DNA of 64,000 nucleotides, from positions 1,663,501-1,727,500 of the forward strand of contig JALPQD010000294.1 of assembly GCA_023101885.1 (NCBI GenBank), written 5' to 3'. The DNA is from Typhlomys cinereus (lineage: Eukaryota; Chordata; Mammalia; Rodentia; Platacanthomyidae). The notes beneath the pieces are model-generated. The model saw only the letters and a list, made by a program, of their open reading frames with translations. It made no database searches and was not told the origin of the DNA. Both the position numbers and the translations under genes were made by a program. Below are positions 1 to 14,039 of this stretch, in pieces (the stretch's first letter is position 1; every line of letters begins with the position of its first letter).

Positions 1-212
1 CTATCATCTCTCAGAGGCCTTTCTCTTTCAAAAGGCCGGGTTCCTGCGGGCGCTATTTCTGCTCCAGGAGAGAAAAATTCTATCAGCGCGTTTCTTGCTA
101 AGCTGAAGGCAAGCAAGAAGAGAGAGGAACGCTACAGGTTGCAGCCTTGGATTTGGGGCATTCGGTGCGAAATTGATCCCCAGCACCTCTTGTGTTTTGT
201 TTTTTTGTCTAG
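1..212 (+). other. 3' end of the preceding BMPER intron
   Basis: Only the last 212 bases of this intron are inside the window. It ends in a T-rich polypyrimidine tract (191-210) and the acceptor AG at 211-212. I see no other feature in it. Confidence 0.8.
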
Positions 213-359
<147 letters not shown>

Positions 360-1489
360 TGATTTCTCTCTCACCTTTCTTTGTTGGGAGTGCTGATATG
401 TGTATGTGTGCATGGGGGCACAGCTCAGGCATGTGCGGGAGGGGGGTTGCTGTGAAGAGGTGAAGCTGTCCACCTGAATTTGGTATACTTTCAAGGCCAG
501 TTGTCTGAATGTTCTGGTGGGGAGATGCCAACCGTAACGTGCGTCGGCACACACGCTCGCCAGTGGATTTCATCTTTCCATGTTTTTTTTTTTTCCCTCC
601 AAGCTCCACACTTGCCCTGCCCTCCTCTGCCAAAGGAGTCTTTAAACCCAAATTTTATCATTTTGGTCCCTATTAAATTTTTTTCTTTCCTTCCAAATTA
701 AGTCTGTGTTCCTCCGCTTGTCTTTGAAGCAGCTTGAGGGCCTCCTGCCCCCACCCCACATCCCCTCGCACTCTGTCTGGAATGCTGGCTGGTGGCGCCT
801 GCTCTTGGCCCCTTCCCAGGCTTCCCTCCCACCGTGGCTAGGGGCTGCCATGCCCTGGGCCCCAGCTTGCTTTCTGCACTTGGCCCTGTACGTTTCAGCG
901 GCACACAGAAATTCACACAGATTCTTCACTGGTGTCTGTTTCCCTCTTTGTTGCTCCCTCTTGGTTATGGAAATCAGTTCCTAGAAGACAGGAGGGCATG
1001 TGACATTGTGCGGTATGGGGGTACACAGGCCACCACAGCCTTGGGACCCGTAGCAGGGAGTCAGGGTGTTGGGGGAGATTGAGGTTGTGGGCTGCAGAAT
1101 TGCTGCTGCTAAGTCAGAACACAGCAATACCAAAGTTCACATTCATTCAGAATCTCAGCAAGTGCAACCCATTGTGGGAAGAGGATCTTTGTAGATATCA
1201 TTAATTGGGAAGGTCACACTGGATTAGTATGGCCCCGAATCTCATGTGACTGGTTCCTCCTTGAGGCACAAACAAGAAACAAGCAGACACATGAGCCTAG
1301 AGAGACAGAGGCTGGAGTGGTATTACGGCACATCTGGGGGTACCTACAGCTGGAGAAGGCAAGGTGGTCTTCCCTGGAGGCTTTATGCAGGGCCGTGTTG
1401 GGCAGCACCTTGAAGTTAAACTCCTAGTCACCAGAACTATGAGAAACCAAACTTTTATTGTGGTTTTTAAGTTATTATGACTATTATTG

Positions 1490-1782
1490 TTTGTGTGTGA
1501 GTGTTGCTGTGGGCAGAGACATGCCACAGCATTTGTGTGGAAGTCAGAGATACCCTTAGTTGGCAATCCTTACCTTGCTTTGAGACAGCATTCTTTGCTG
1601 CCTGTGCCAGGCTAACTTGCCTGTGAGCTTCCCGGAAGTCCCGTACTCCACTTTCCATGTGAGCTCTGGGTTTTACAGACACACGCTACTGCAGTGGGAG
1701 TATATGGGTTCTGGGGATCTGAACTTAAGTTCTCATGTTTGCAGGACAAGTGCTTTGCATACTAAGCCATCACTCCAGCCCC
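1490..1782 (-). mobile_element. B4-like SINE
   Basis: It ends, on the plus strand, in 'actaagccatcactccagcc', preceded by 'ggttctggggatctgaactt' and 'tgcaggacaagtgctttgca'. These are the tRNA-derived half of a rodent B4-type element; the left part is B1-like (ctttgagacagcattc). Confidence 0.6.
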
Positions 1783-3005
1783 TAAGTCACTGTTTAATTG
1801 ATACAGAAATATCTTTTCAGATTTATGGGATATGGTGGGATTCTTCTATGCATGTGCACAAGATGTTATGACCAGATCAGGACAATTAGTGTTTGTGTTG
1901 GGAACATTCAAAATCATTTCCTTTAGCTATTTTGAAGTAACAATAGTTACTGTTAACTACGGTCACTTAACTGTGCTGTATAACACAAGAACATATTCCT
2001 TTAGTCCAACTCTATGTGTTTACCCTATAACTAAGCCCTTTTTATTCCCTCTACCCCCTCCAATTCTCAACTGCTGGGAATCTCCTCTGGACTTTTATTT
2101 CTCTTGTTTGAAGCCAGGGTGGTGATGCACAGGGTAGACCCAGACCTAGCTTCAGTTGACAGTAGAACTGGTATCATTTACATGTGCGATGTCCCACACC
2201 ACGCGAGAGTCCTATTGTGTCACATTGTGTAAAGCATGTAACCAGTTCTTGGCTACTTCTTATGTCCTTACCCCTTCCTCCAATTATCATAATCTTCCAA
2301 GGGAAAGACATACGTAAGGCAAACACAATTCCTGAGTGTTCTTTTAGAGTAGAACAAGGTAAGATTCCTCTAACTATGTAGACCCGAGAACAGGCCAGGG
2401 AGTTCAGCATCCTGGGTTCTCTTTCTGACGGTGACTTCAAGACTTTTTTTGGGTAGAGGGGAGGTCCAGAGTCCTGCCATGCCTTTAAGGGGAACTTTCT
2501 GAGAGACACTTGCTAAGGGACCCACTTTTTCTAGGGCTCTGGGTGAAGGACACTAAAGATGTACACTTACTTTTCTCTCTCTACTGCAGAATATTGCTTG
2601 TCTTCTTCCAAGAGGCACAGTTATATCTGTTCTCAGGCTCACATTGGTTGGTTTACATTTTCATGATTAGAATACAGACATATGCTTCCAGGAGAAGCTT
2701 TGAGAGCTAAACTGTAGAAAAGAAGGAAACAAAAATTGTTCAACACATCACTATGCAGAGGCTAACAGGTGATACTAGGATAATGTGAGAAAATGTTACC
2801 ACCTGGCATACTTCTTTCTGTACATGTATTTGCATGGTTGATTTCTTAACACTCACATTGTATTATTTTGTGTTTTTTCTCACATTAATGTTAAGACATA
2901 GCATCTCTATTTAGCAGGATAATCATCCTTAATGGATACTCAACATTTTACATTTTGTTGGGAAAAGTGTGAGCATTCATTGTGTCATTTGGGGCATTTA
3001 GAGTA

Positions 3006-3326
3006 TGCTGTGGTTGAATGTGAAATGCTCCCATAGATGCATGCATTTCAATACTCATTCTTCAGTTGGTGGCTCTGTTTGCAATGATGGAGCCTTAGAA
3101 GGTGGAGTCTCTCTGGGGGAAGTGAGTCAGCAGGGGAGGTTTTACAGCCTGTTTATACGCTGCTTCCTAAATGCCTATGCTGTGTGAACAGCTGCCTACT
3201 CTCTGCTGCTTTGCCTTCTCCACCATGATGTGTCCCCTAAAACTGTGGGCCAAAAGAAACCCATTCTCTCCCAAATCGCTTCTTGTCAGGTATTATGTTA
3301 CACCAACGGGGAAAGTAACTAATACA
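3006..3326 (+). mobile_element. MaLR-like LTR
   Basis: It opens tgctgtggttgaatgtgaaa and carries the 'ggtggagtctctctggggga' block. It then has a 'ccttctccaccatgatg' block and ends 'gtaactaataca'. These are hallmarks shared with primate THE1/MST and rodent MaLR LTRs. Confidence 0.6.
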
Positions 3327-5482
3327 GATTGTGTATTATACCTTAGCCTCGGAAGTTTATAAAGACAAAGAACACAGTCTAGAGAGACGTTGGGTATAGC
3401 ACACACTTTGGTGTTAACTTGGAGACACTCAAGCTTTAGCTTCCTGAGGAATCTGGTGAACCCACCCAATGCTTTCGGACGTGTGCTCACTGGGGAAAAC
3501 AACAATGGGTCATTAGTGTGCTGCAGACATTCCCTGCCAGCAGTGCAGCTGTGTTTCCGCTAAGTCCTCCAGCAGCATCTATGTACTCCCACTGGGGATG
3601 CTGCCTTTTCTACTCCATGGGCGTGCATGAGGAGTCCTATCGGAGGAATGGCACAGACACCTGGGAAAATACTTTGCTCTTGCACCAAGTGATGGCCAAG
3701 CAAAATTGTCTCAAGGTTCGAAAGCTGAACAAAATTAGGGAATAAGATATATAATGTATAATATATGAAATACAATGAATTTTCTTAGTATAGAATCAAA
3801 GCTCTTGTTTTTCAGATTAATTGGTCCATTGGAGGGACAGGAGAGCTGGTGGATTGGAGTCTGCTGTACTTTGAAGGCTGCTTCCCTATAGTGCGCTCAG
3901 GCTGTTTGCAGATGAGTGTAAAACATACACAATGGAACGTGGGCTAATCGTCTGCCTCGGTTCATGCACCCATTCTCAATAAATCAGTTTTTAAAAATTA
4001 ACAGCAGAAAGTAAAAAAAAAAAAGAGGTTAATCAGTGTGGCCACATTGGGACGAGGAATCAGTACTGCCCAAGCCCATCTTCAGATTTCTGATGAGCAG
4101 GAGTTGTTCATTGCTAAGCACAGTGGTCAAGGTCTGGCTCTGCCCATCATTGTCTCAGGTCTAATACTTCTGGCAAGGTGATCTGGCAAGTTTGAAGTGC
4201 TTTGTGGTGTCCCTTTCACCTCTTGCTCTCACTAGGCCTGTTTGCTCCCAGCAGGAGATTTCTGGAGAAATTCTCATTCTCTGGGGTACTTGGTTACTAC
4301 AGATGAGTGAAGGGTGACAAGCCTGTTCTTCAGAATATTATCTTTTCCTGTCTGAAATACGGGCACAAAGTGTAGTTCTTATTTGCAGAAAGGGCCATTC
4401 TCTGGAAAAACTTGTCCACCATCACGCACCCATATGGGAAGCTGAAAAGTGACGCTGTTGTAATTGCGTGAAGCTTTCTGGATGCTTTGAGTGACCCTTG
4501 AGTCACATTTCTTGTTATCAGTTGTGCTTTTATCTGAGAGAATTATGTGAGTACAAAATGTCCTCAAGAGCAGGTGGCTAAGAGAAACAGTGGTTAAAAC
4601 GAGGATTCCCAGGTGAGTCACAAAGTGTAATTTTCATCAAATACAAGCAGAAAGTTCACTTAATTGCAGTGACTGCTCCTCAGACTGTAATGTGATGGGA
4701 ACGATCACAGTCCTGGGTACAGAAATGGTATGCTAAGTTCCCAGAAGTCAATGAGCGATTGAGACTGGGACAGAACAAGGTGGGTTCAACCATCTAACTC
4801 ACAGATGCCTTATGAGAAACTCTGTGTGCCCAGGTTCCTGACTACATTTTTCAAGTGTCCACTGAGACCTCCATGTGGGCAAAGGCCGGAGGACCCCTAC
4901 TCTCAGATGGAGAGGGAAAAGGCAAAGAAATGACAGGCTTTCTCTGTGAAAAGCTGATGGTCCGTATCTGTAGAGCCAGCACTTTCAGGATGGGAAGCCT
5001 GCTTTTTACAGGGGGTGGCCATGTTTTTTCTTCTCTGACCCTTTGCTCCCCTTCTACTTTGAAAATTTTAGAACGATGACATAAGAGCTCAAGCCAAAAA
5101 GCCCATAATGACTAAGAAAATCTCTCTCAGCTGTTGGTGTGCCACGAAATACATGTCAAAGGTCTTTCTCAGCTGTCCAATTCTGTGAGTAAGTGGAAGT
5201 GGGAGGACTTGAACCCTCAAGTTGGCTGACCGCCTTCCATCATTTGTGGGAACTCTTCATTTTTTTTCTGATATTGTCTTCTTCCTTCACTTCCTTAATA
5301 CAGCCTTATTTAATTTTTAACGTTAGTTAAATGACTAGTAAATCAATGTATCAGTATTCTAAAACATTGAAATAGGAAAGAAAAAAATAAGTCCCTTTTG
5401 AGTCTACAAATAGCTGCTCTGCTCAGAAAATAACTAGTGTTACCAATTTACTATGACTGTCCCAAAACTTTAAAAAAATTCA

Positions 5483-6110
5483 TTCTTTGACACTTTTATG
5501 TATAAATACAATGAATTTATGTGTTTTTACTACTCAATCCCATCTCTGCTTCCTGTCCCACTTGACTTTCTCCCTTCTAGCCAGTCTCTCTCTTACTTTT
5601 ACATCTTTTTGCATGTGTAACCCACTGGGTCTCATCTGGAATGTCCCTGTAGGCAAGTGCCTGAGGACTTGCTGGAGCATGAAAGACATATCAGTGGGCA
5701 GAACAAAGAAGCTCACAGCTAGCATTATTAGCCTTAACTAGTCTTTCAGGGAAATGAAGTGTTTTTGAGATCTTTCTTCATCCATGTTGAAATGTTGGTG
5801 GAAGTGGACTTCGCTGTAGTGAGTTTTCGCTGCAGCAGCCTCATTCTACATACCACAGAAGTTGCGTCCCAGGCTTGTGGCTGTGCCCCTTCTTTCTGGG
5901 TCTTGAGGAGTGATTATTACTTCTTGCTGTTCAAAACATGATTTTTAACTTGTTGATCACGTTCTCGTGGCTGACAGTATTTCCTGCTTGTGCGTTCCCA
6001 AAGTTCACATCTGAGTCCTGTGGAAGTCACAGACATGCGTCTTTCCAGATAGTGTCCTAGGATACCTGTGAGCTGTGAGGTGTATTGCAGGACTTTTCCC
6101 TCATCATCTC
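5483..6110 (-). mobile_element. Rodent L1 3'UTR fragment
   Basis: In reverse orientation it matches the block order of Lx-type rodent L1 3'UTRs. On the plus strand these are 'ctttgacacttttatgtata', 'actgggtctcatctggaatg' and 'tccatgttgaaatgttggtg'. It aligns by eye to 20985-21680. The right limit is uncertain. Confidence 0.5.
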
Positions 6111-6454
6111 TCTTCATTGAAGTACCAATGGAACTTGTTTCCCTTCTTTGCAGGACACCACACTAGTGGGTTCATGCCCACCACCCAGTCCCCACAACAG
6201 TGAGCAATTTTTCTTTTTCTTTTCCGAGGAAGCTGAGGACCTACATGAGTAAATCATTAGCTGCAGAAATGTTAATTTCTCAAAGATAAAGCCAAAGGTG
6301 TCCATATTTTCAATGTTCTGCTGAACTATAGATACAGAGAAATGAAATTCATTAAGCAGAGTTTCCCGGGATGGTAGATCAGAGTGTATAGAGAAAAGGA
6401 AGAGGGGTAATTAGTAGACATGTGTCTGGGGAGGCACTTGAAAGAGGTATCTTG

Positions 6455-6835
6455 GTTTGAATTTGAGTGGTCTCCCATAGATTCATGTGTTTGATTCCTT
6501 AGCAGTTGTTAATGTTTGAGATGGTGGTGGCAACTTTGGGAGTTGGAGCCTTGCTGGAGGAAGGAATGTCACGGGGCTGGGCCTTGGGGTTGGTGAGCCC
6601 CACCTTGCTTCCATTAGTAGTCTGCTCTGAGAGTCTACTGCTTGCTCTCTTGACCTCTGTGATGATGTCTGCTGTGAACTGAGCGTCTTCCAGCTTCTGG
6701 TGCCTGTCATGCCTTCTCCACCATGATGGACTGAATTGTAAGCCTTCCAGAATTGTAAGCCAAATAAATCTCCCTTTCTCCCTTAAGCTTGAGTCTGAGT
6801 GTTATCTCACAGCAGCAGAAAGAGTAACTGCTGCA
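6455..6835 (+). mobile_element. MaLR-like LTR
   Basis: It shares the order of blocks with 3006-3326: 'ttcatgtgtttgattcc', then 'ggagccttgctggaggaag', then 'ccttctccaccatgatgg', then AATAAA at 6763-6768, then 'agaaagagtaactgctgc'. Copies are diverged, so this is old. Confidence 0.6.
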
Positions 6836-9163
6836 GAGGTGACACTTTTTGTGTGTGTGTGAAAAAGTAGGAGTTAGTTGCATCAGCAGAATGCTAGTCT
6901 ATGGAAGACTTCAGATGAAGGCCGAAGTCCACACAAAGGCAAGAGATAGTTCTTAGAAATTACTGTTGGCCCAAGTTATCTAGAGAATATTGGTATATTG
7001 AAATATACCAGTTCCTGGCCTTCCCCCAGACAAGTCAATGTGCACAAATTTGGAATAGATTTTACTTTGTTGATTGCTCAGGAAAAGAGAAAGATCGGAT
7101 CATAAAGCAATGCAGTACTTTCTTAACTTGAATTTATTTTCCTCTGAAAAATATTGATATCAAAGAGGAAGCAATAGAGTAAGTCCAGTTGAGGGTGGTC
7201 ATATGACAATTTATACTTGAAAAAGTGTCCTTAGAAGGGTTTTGTCATGTGTGTTCTTGACTGTATGCATTTGTAGTCCTGCTTGCTTTTAATCAGATTG
7301 CTCATGTGTTCCACTTATTAATTCAACGAGCATTTACTGGCCCACATGCCAGGTATCCATGGCTGGGGCTGTGAACCAATTGTTCTTAATATTTATGAAG
7401 CCAGAATATTCTTTAATGCAAAAATAAGGAAATTATAGCTAATTCTTCTCCAGCAAGTACTTCAGCATACTTTTGAGATTGTTTTTCTTCTTAATAACGG
7501 TTATACATTTTTATCCAAATAGCCTAATAACTGGGCAAGAGATTAATCTAATTTGAAAAAACTCAATATTGTTTGACAAAAACAAATGAGATCACTTTGA
7601 GTCCAGCAGATGGTTTTGGCAGCTTTTCCATGTTTACTTGGACTGAAAATCATTCTTTAATTTGGGGTTCTTTCATGAACAATAATGTATTTGTTATCTG
7701 AATATATGTTTGTTATTAGTGGATCATAGAGAATAAGGTGTGTTTCAAACTTTATAGGTCAGATTCTACCCTCTTTCTTCATAGGGCACGTGATATTTTA
7801 ATTGTCCACAATGCTTTGATGAAAGATAGAAAGAAACAGTCTCTAGTTTGTTGAGGAGGATTATTTTTCATAGTCTTGTCTTGCCTTTCTTTCTGCGTGC
7901 TTTGTCTTATTTTTCTGTGGGTTGGGAGCCCATGGATTTCACATTTTAGCTTTTGCATTTGATTTAAGCATATCCTCTGATGTCTCGTAAAAGAAGCAGA
8001 ATATCAATTTCACACAATAACTTTACATACCAAGCCAACCACCCTTAATTCTTGATAAATAAGAATTCTAATCCCTGGTGAATTGCAAGGGAATCACATA
8101 GACCAATCACTGACTGAAATCAAGATGAACTGTAGATAATGGCAACAGGTTGATCACTATTAATTACAGGCTGCTCTAATTATGGATGGAGCCTGTATAG
8201 CTATGGAGAAGTGGCTTTTAGAATAACCTGAAGGGTGACTTGTGGCTTTCAGAATATTGCCACGTGACTGTTGTGGCGGAACAAATAATAAAGATGTATA
8301 AAGACAGTCACGTTCTCTGTGTTCACAGAGTAAGTTGTCCCGTTGTTGACATATTTTAGGCAGGGGAGGGGGAGGAGACTGAAATGGTCATGTCTGTTTG
8401 TTGCTAACTGGACCTTTTCTGGCAATCATAACCATACATTGTCTGCTGACTAAACAAAAGAGCGATTCTTTCCTCAGTCTCTGTTTTCCCTCCATTTGGA
8501 CCTGAGCATTTCCCTGGTATTTATTATACATAATCAGCTTGGAAGTAGCTTGCCCCAGGTTTTGCATCCTAAATACAAATGAGTCCATTTTCAGGGCAAA
8601 GGCCCATTAATCATGCAAAGTGTGCTGCGAATGATTTCGAGACAGTGTTTTGAAAGATCAACTGAATCTTTGGTTTTTCATGAATATGGCTGTGTTGTCC
8701 CTGAAGCTCAGATTAGGACTATTCTGAGTTCGTGGATCAGAAGGTAACACGTTTAGAGGGATGTAGTAATGGCTGAGAGGCGAGGGGACCCAGACGTTGA
8801 GCATCACGTTCTTCTTTCTTGGAGTCACACTGCCTGTGAGGCGGGAGTCATGTGAGAATGGCAGTCCTTCACCTCGCTGCCTCCTTCTTCCTCTTGGCTC
8901 TTAGGGACAGGGTGGATCAGCAATTTCAAAGGAAGCTTGTGGGTAGAGAAGCTTTGTGGAGGTGGTGGCACACCACCTGGCTTAAGAGGTGATGGCTTCT
9001 TCTTGCTGCTTGTGTGTCGGGAAGCCTTCAGTGTGTTTTTCCTGGGCAGCAGTCATGACTTTATCTTTGCAGCAGTGTTCTTGGGAGATCATTTAGGTGA
9101 GTTTTCATGAGTGTGACTGGTTTCATAAATTATGTATATATGTATGTTTATATATATATATTG

Positions 9164-9280
9164 TGATGCAGTCTTACTATGTTTCATAGGATGCTCTTGA
9201 ACTTGGGTCTGAGCAGATCTTGTACTTCAACCTCTAAGGGAAATTTGCTGAGACTAAAGCATGTGCCGCCAAGCCCGGCT
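9164..9280 (-). mobile_element. B1-like SINE
   Basis: The plus strand reads 'gcagtcttactatgtttcat', 'gctcttgaacttgggtctga' and ends 'atgtgccgccaagcccggct', the reverse of a B1/7SL-derived monomer. Confidence 0.65.
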
Positions 9281-9476
9281 CAAGTTTTTTCAGTAGATGA
9301 GGTACTGCATGCATTAAACATACCTAATACTATCCATAATAGAAGCAGGCTTCCCTCCTACTCTTGTCTTGACACTATTACCCTTTATTTATTGACCCTT
9401 TAGGTCTTTCCTAGAAATGATCTCTGTCTCATATTCTTGGGGGGAGGGTCCTTCTACAGACAGTGACTCTGCATTG

Positions 9477-9733
9477 TGTGTATATATGTGTGTGTACACG
9501 TGTGTATGTGTATGTATTGTTATGTGCGTTCATGTTTGTATGTGTGTACAGTATGTTTGTGTGTATGTGCATATGTTTCTGTGTGCTTGTGTGTGTGTGT
9601 GTGTGCTAGTTATATGTGTTTATGCTTGTGTGTGTTTGCATGTGTGTGCTCTAATTGTATGTGTATGCGTGTATGTTTTTGTGTTTATATACGTGCTCTT
9701 GTGTGCTTGTACGTTTGTGTGCATGTGTTTTTC
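9477..9733 (+). repeat. GT-rich degenerate microsatellite
   Basis: About 257 bases dominated by GTGTAT/GTGTGC words with many interruptions. It stays open in two + frames, giving Cys/Val-rich translations without coding meaning. Confidence 0.85.
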
Positions 9734-10635
9734 AACCACACGATGCTCTCTCTTAGCTTCTGGCTATTTCAATGCTGGGTCTCCACCCTGTCACTTACAG
9801 TATTTTGGGAAGCTAAGTAAGCTTCTTAGTTGTCTCTGTCATGATGTGGAGCACAGGATAATTTCCGGTGTGCCTCTTGAGCATGCATATGTATTTTAAC
9901 CTGTGTAGCAGAACCAATTTTATCTGCCCGATTCTAGAAATTTAAGTTGAGGTTACTAACATTTTTTTTGAAGACAAGAACAAAACAAAACAAAAATGAC
10001 AAGAGTTTCCTTTCTTTTCTGTTTTTCTCTAACTGAAAAAAGATGTATAAAACGCTGTGATTCATAGATTGCTTACCCGTAACATAAACCAGGCTATGTT
10101 GGCATTTCAGTTAAGGATGACCTTATTTGTTTTAAAGGGACTTGCTAGCATTAAAATTATACTTTACAAAAATCTGCTTGTTACTGAAACTGGTAAGGAA
10201 AGTTAAAGACACAGGTCAACTTTTCCTGTCAAATATGTCTCAATCCATTTTCTCAGGGGTTTTGTTTTACAGATTTCATAGGATTTGGGAAGTAGATTAA
10301 GCAGAGAGTTTGCGGTTGCCTTTAAGTTGGGAGATTAGATTTTGAAAGCTTGTGGCTGCCTTCGGGGTATCAACTTTCACTTTCCTGAAACAGAGAAAGT
10401 TGAAGAAGAAGGCGGTGGCTTGGGTCCCCTGGTTATCCCTACGCAAGGGGCCTAGCAACCTTCTCTGAGCACAGATGTCCCCTCTAGTGACTGCCAGTCT
10501 CACACACATCACTGCTACCACCAGCGCCTGTACTATTCACTTTCTACTGATGCATAATTAGCTATGACAACTTAGTGTCATAAAACAATACCCATATGTC
10601 ATTCACAGATTCCACGGCTTAGGATGCTGGGCACG

Positions 10636-11067
10636 TGTCACAGTTAGCCTCGATTATTGCTGATAAAATCATGACAAAGCAGTATAAGGGAACAAGATGT
10701 TTATTCTCTCTTATAATAGTCCAATTATGACAATTCCTTGTTTAGCTTGGCAGGAGAAGCCACAGCATATCCAAAGGCTGAGGGGACTGACTACACCATA
10801 TCCACATAATGACTGAGAGAAGGATGATCCTTACTTTCCAGATCAGCATGTCCAGCCAAGTATACAGAAGGATGCCAACTTTCTCAATCAGTTCCCTCCA
10901 TCTTATCCACCTGCCCAAGGACTAGTCCCACCCACTATGGGCTGGACCTTCCCCATCAGCTAGACAGTCTCCAGCAGGTTTGCTCCCAGCGGGTTTAACT
11001 CAACTACTAATGTGACCAGAGCTCAAACCCTTAACTGTCAAATTGATACCACTATCTAACTATGACA
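10636..11067 (-). mobile_element. Solo MaLR-type LTR
   Basis: This 432-bp copy is homologous over its length to 27942-28369. It starts (plus strand) tgtcacag and ends aactatgaca, so the termini are inverted TGTCA/TGACA. Flanking five-base words are gcacg on the left and gcatg on the right, a near-perfect target duplication. No internal region adjoins it, so it is a solo LTR. Confidence 0.7.
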
Positions 11068-11819
11068 GCATGCTCTGCTAGACCTGGGGAAACTTCAGTC
11101 TCCCCCTTTTTCAGGTGGCCACAAGACTGTTTTGGTCTGGTCCCTCATACCCTCTTTTGGTCTGCTTTATTCCTGGCCAAAGACTTACTTTGGTTTCTGT
11201 ACTTGATTTCCACTATGGAGTTTTGCACACAATGTTCCCTTTGCTTACAAATCTTGTTCCCCAGTAGCTCCCACTTGATCTTCTCTGCAGGTCTCCCTTC
11301 ACCCAATGTTCCCTAGTATTGTCACTTGTCTCAGAGCTCTCTCTCTGTCTCTTTCTCTCTTTCTCTGTCTCTCAGCATTGGCCCCAGTTCTGACTTTGCA
11401 TTTTTGTTTTGTGGAGCTCAATAAACTGTGAGCGGCTGTAGTTTTCTCAGCCCTGCCACACAGTATACTCAACTGACTACATGTAGGATGCAAGGGGGCT
11501 CAGAGAAAGACAGGAAAAATGGGGAAAACAATCCAATCATCTGGTTCAGCATGGGTCTCATGATAGCGTATCATATTTAATGTTTGATCTCTCTGAAATC
11601 TGAGTAAGAATGGAGACAGGGAAAGGACAGGTAGGAATGAAAAATGGTTAAATAAAGTCACTCAAGTCCAGTCACCAAATCCTTACTGTTCTTCTTTGAC
11701 TTTCATTCAGTCTAAATACCTACTTATATAATAATATTGATGGTGTATTTAAGCACTAATTGCTTAGTGTTAATCTCAATGTAATTGGTAGTATATTTTC
11801 TTTTTTTGTCATGTTTGTC

Positions 11820-12124
11820 TCTCTCTCTGTGTGTGTGTGTGCGTGTGTGTGCGCGCGCGCGTGTCTGTGTGCCTGTATCTTTGTGTATCCGAGGGACCTG
11901 TGTGTGACTGTGGAGACCCAAGGGTGATTTTGAGAATCATCCTGGATTGTTTCTACCTTCTTTTTGCTTTGTTCCAGGTTTTTTTCTCCCCAGTTCACTT
12001 TCCAGGGCCTAAAGTGCAGGCCACCATCATTTCCACCTAATGTTTTTATGTGTGATCTGGGATCCAAACTCAGGATCTTTTGCTTGAAAGTAGAGGCTTA
12101 AACCATAAGTCATTTCTCTAGCCT
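11820..12124 (-). mobile_element. B2-like SINE copy with GT/GC repeat
   Basis: The plus strand shows a GT/GC alternating run (11829-11877), then 'tgtggagacccaagggtga', 'atcatcctggattg', 'gatctgggatccaaactcag' and a 'catttctctagcctc' end. It is the same family as the 46139-46460 copy but older. Confidence 0.7.
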
Positions 12125-13539
12125 CATAGTAAATTTTCATTACATGGTAGAAGTTACCAAATAAAGTGTATTAGGTACCATAATTTCAGTAAGATTTTTT
12201 TCCCTTTAAAACATTATCTTATGTGTGCTTGCCTGGGCTTGGAGTTCTTCTGCAGGTGCTTTGGAAAACAATTCTGTAAGTACTTCTAATGTATGCCCCT
12301 GAAAGGTAAGCTCTCAACACTTCAAGACAGCTGTCTCTTCCTTTCCTTTCTCTGTGGAGTTGCTTATCATCTCTTCATGTCCTGTAATCAAAACATTTCC
12401 TCTGAGGCTTCTAATGGCATATTTCATGGAAAGCATCACTCTGGAAAAAATCGAGCCAGCTAATTTGGATGGAAATTGGGGTGCATAATGGGGAACCATG
12501 GAAAAGAAGTGATTCGACACAGAGCTCCTGCAACTGCCCCCTCCTCTCTAGTTTCTCTCTTATTTGTTGTCTGAGTGTGGCAACTGGGAAACTGAAAGTA
12601 TGTCTGTGCATGTACCATGCACCTTTTTATGAAGATGCACGAGTGTGCAGTCATCTGCATTAGTTTAAGCATGAGTATGCAGCTGCAATGGCAAACATTC
12701 TTTCTGGGTTTTCACGAGAGAATATACTTTTGTAGTATCTTCAGAAGGTGGCACAAGTTTTTGTTTTCTGAACATCTAGATGAAGATTGGAGCAAAATCT
12801 CATTTTATCTCATGTGTATTTGCCTTAGAAATCTGCCAGCTGTAAGGGTTGATGTTTAATAGCACTGATGGGATAACGAGGGTGAGCCAAGTCCATTAGT
12901 ATGTCCATGAACTTGAGCGCTATGAGCCAGCTCGCTGTTTCCAGTCCTGTGGTGGTTAAGGGGCTGGAGATGTTTATCTGCAGACATGCTTGGGCATTGG
13001 TTTGTTGATACTGAGCAAAGGAGGCAATCATTGGAATGCCCTGGAACTTCCGGGTATTCTCTGAATTTGCCCTCTGAGTTTTATTATGCTGGCTCTTGGG
13101 GGCTATGTCATGGCCACCCTCATGACACTGTAATTCTAGAATAAGGCTAAGAACTTCTTATGTCACAGTTAAGGCCACTGTGAGGTGCTAAAAGCATTAC
13201 CAGGCTAATAATAAGACAAGGTCCTTCCATGTCTTTGGTCTGGAAATTGTAAAATATTCCTGAAGACTCAGTTATTTTAGGAATGAAATGAGACCAGGAC
13301 TTGGAACTCTATGGAGCCAATTCCTACCTTTGACACTTACAGATACTCAGTCTTGTTCTAACCACTGTTTCTAAAACCTTGGTACATACAAGGACCCTAG
13401 CCAAGTTGTAGCTTGTGTTTAAGAAATGCCAGGCTGCTTGTGACATATTCATAACTGAGACCCATGCCAATCTATCTCCATTGAAGGGATCCACATTCCC
13501 TTTGATGACAAAGAACATATAGCATGAAATTATTTTAGA

Positions 13540-13928
13540 TATTTTAGTGACATAGTTCAGTGGCATTAGATGTTTTCACATAATTGCACAACCATTATCA
13601 CTATCTAATTCAAATGCATTTCCCTAACCTAAATTAAAACTGGATAACTATTATCACTAATTCCTTTTTCCTGTCTTTCTCAAGCCCCTTGTCACCTTTC
13701 TTCAAGTTATTTCTGTGAAATGTCTGCTTTAGAGTCTTCACATAAGTAATTGTACAAAATTTGGTCTTTTGTGTCTGGATTATTTTACCTAATGCACTGT
13801 TTTCAAAATTGTAGCATGTACCATAATTTCATTCCATAAAGGGCATTATGATACTCTATTGTATATACAAGCCATATTTTGTTTATCTACTCATCCATAA
13901 TTGGACATTTGAGTGGTTTCCACTCGGC
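13540..13928 (-). mobile_element. Old L1 fragment, antisense
   Basis: The plus strand reads 'tcttttgtgtctggattatt', 'attgtagcatgtaccataat', 'tattgtatatacaagccata' and 'attggacatttgagtggttt'. This is the inverted text of old mammalian L1 3' regions. Confidence 0.6.
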
Positions 13929-13929
13929 A

Positions 13930-13930
<1 letters not shown>

Positions 13931-14007
<77 letters not shown>
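13931..14007 (+). repeat. (GT)n(GA)n compound microsatellite
   Basis: About 38 bases of pure GT are followed by about 39 bases of pure GA. It lies at the junction of an old L1 piece and a B4-like SINE. Confidence 0.95.
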
Positions 14008-14010
<3 letters not shown>

Positions 14011-14039
14011 CATATTCATGTGGGTACATGCGAATGTGA

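Noticed and set aside
9417..9899. 160-codon Cys/Val-rich open frame
   Set aside because: It is a translation of a degenerate GT microsatellite.
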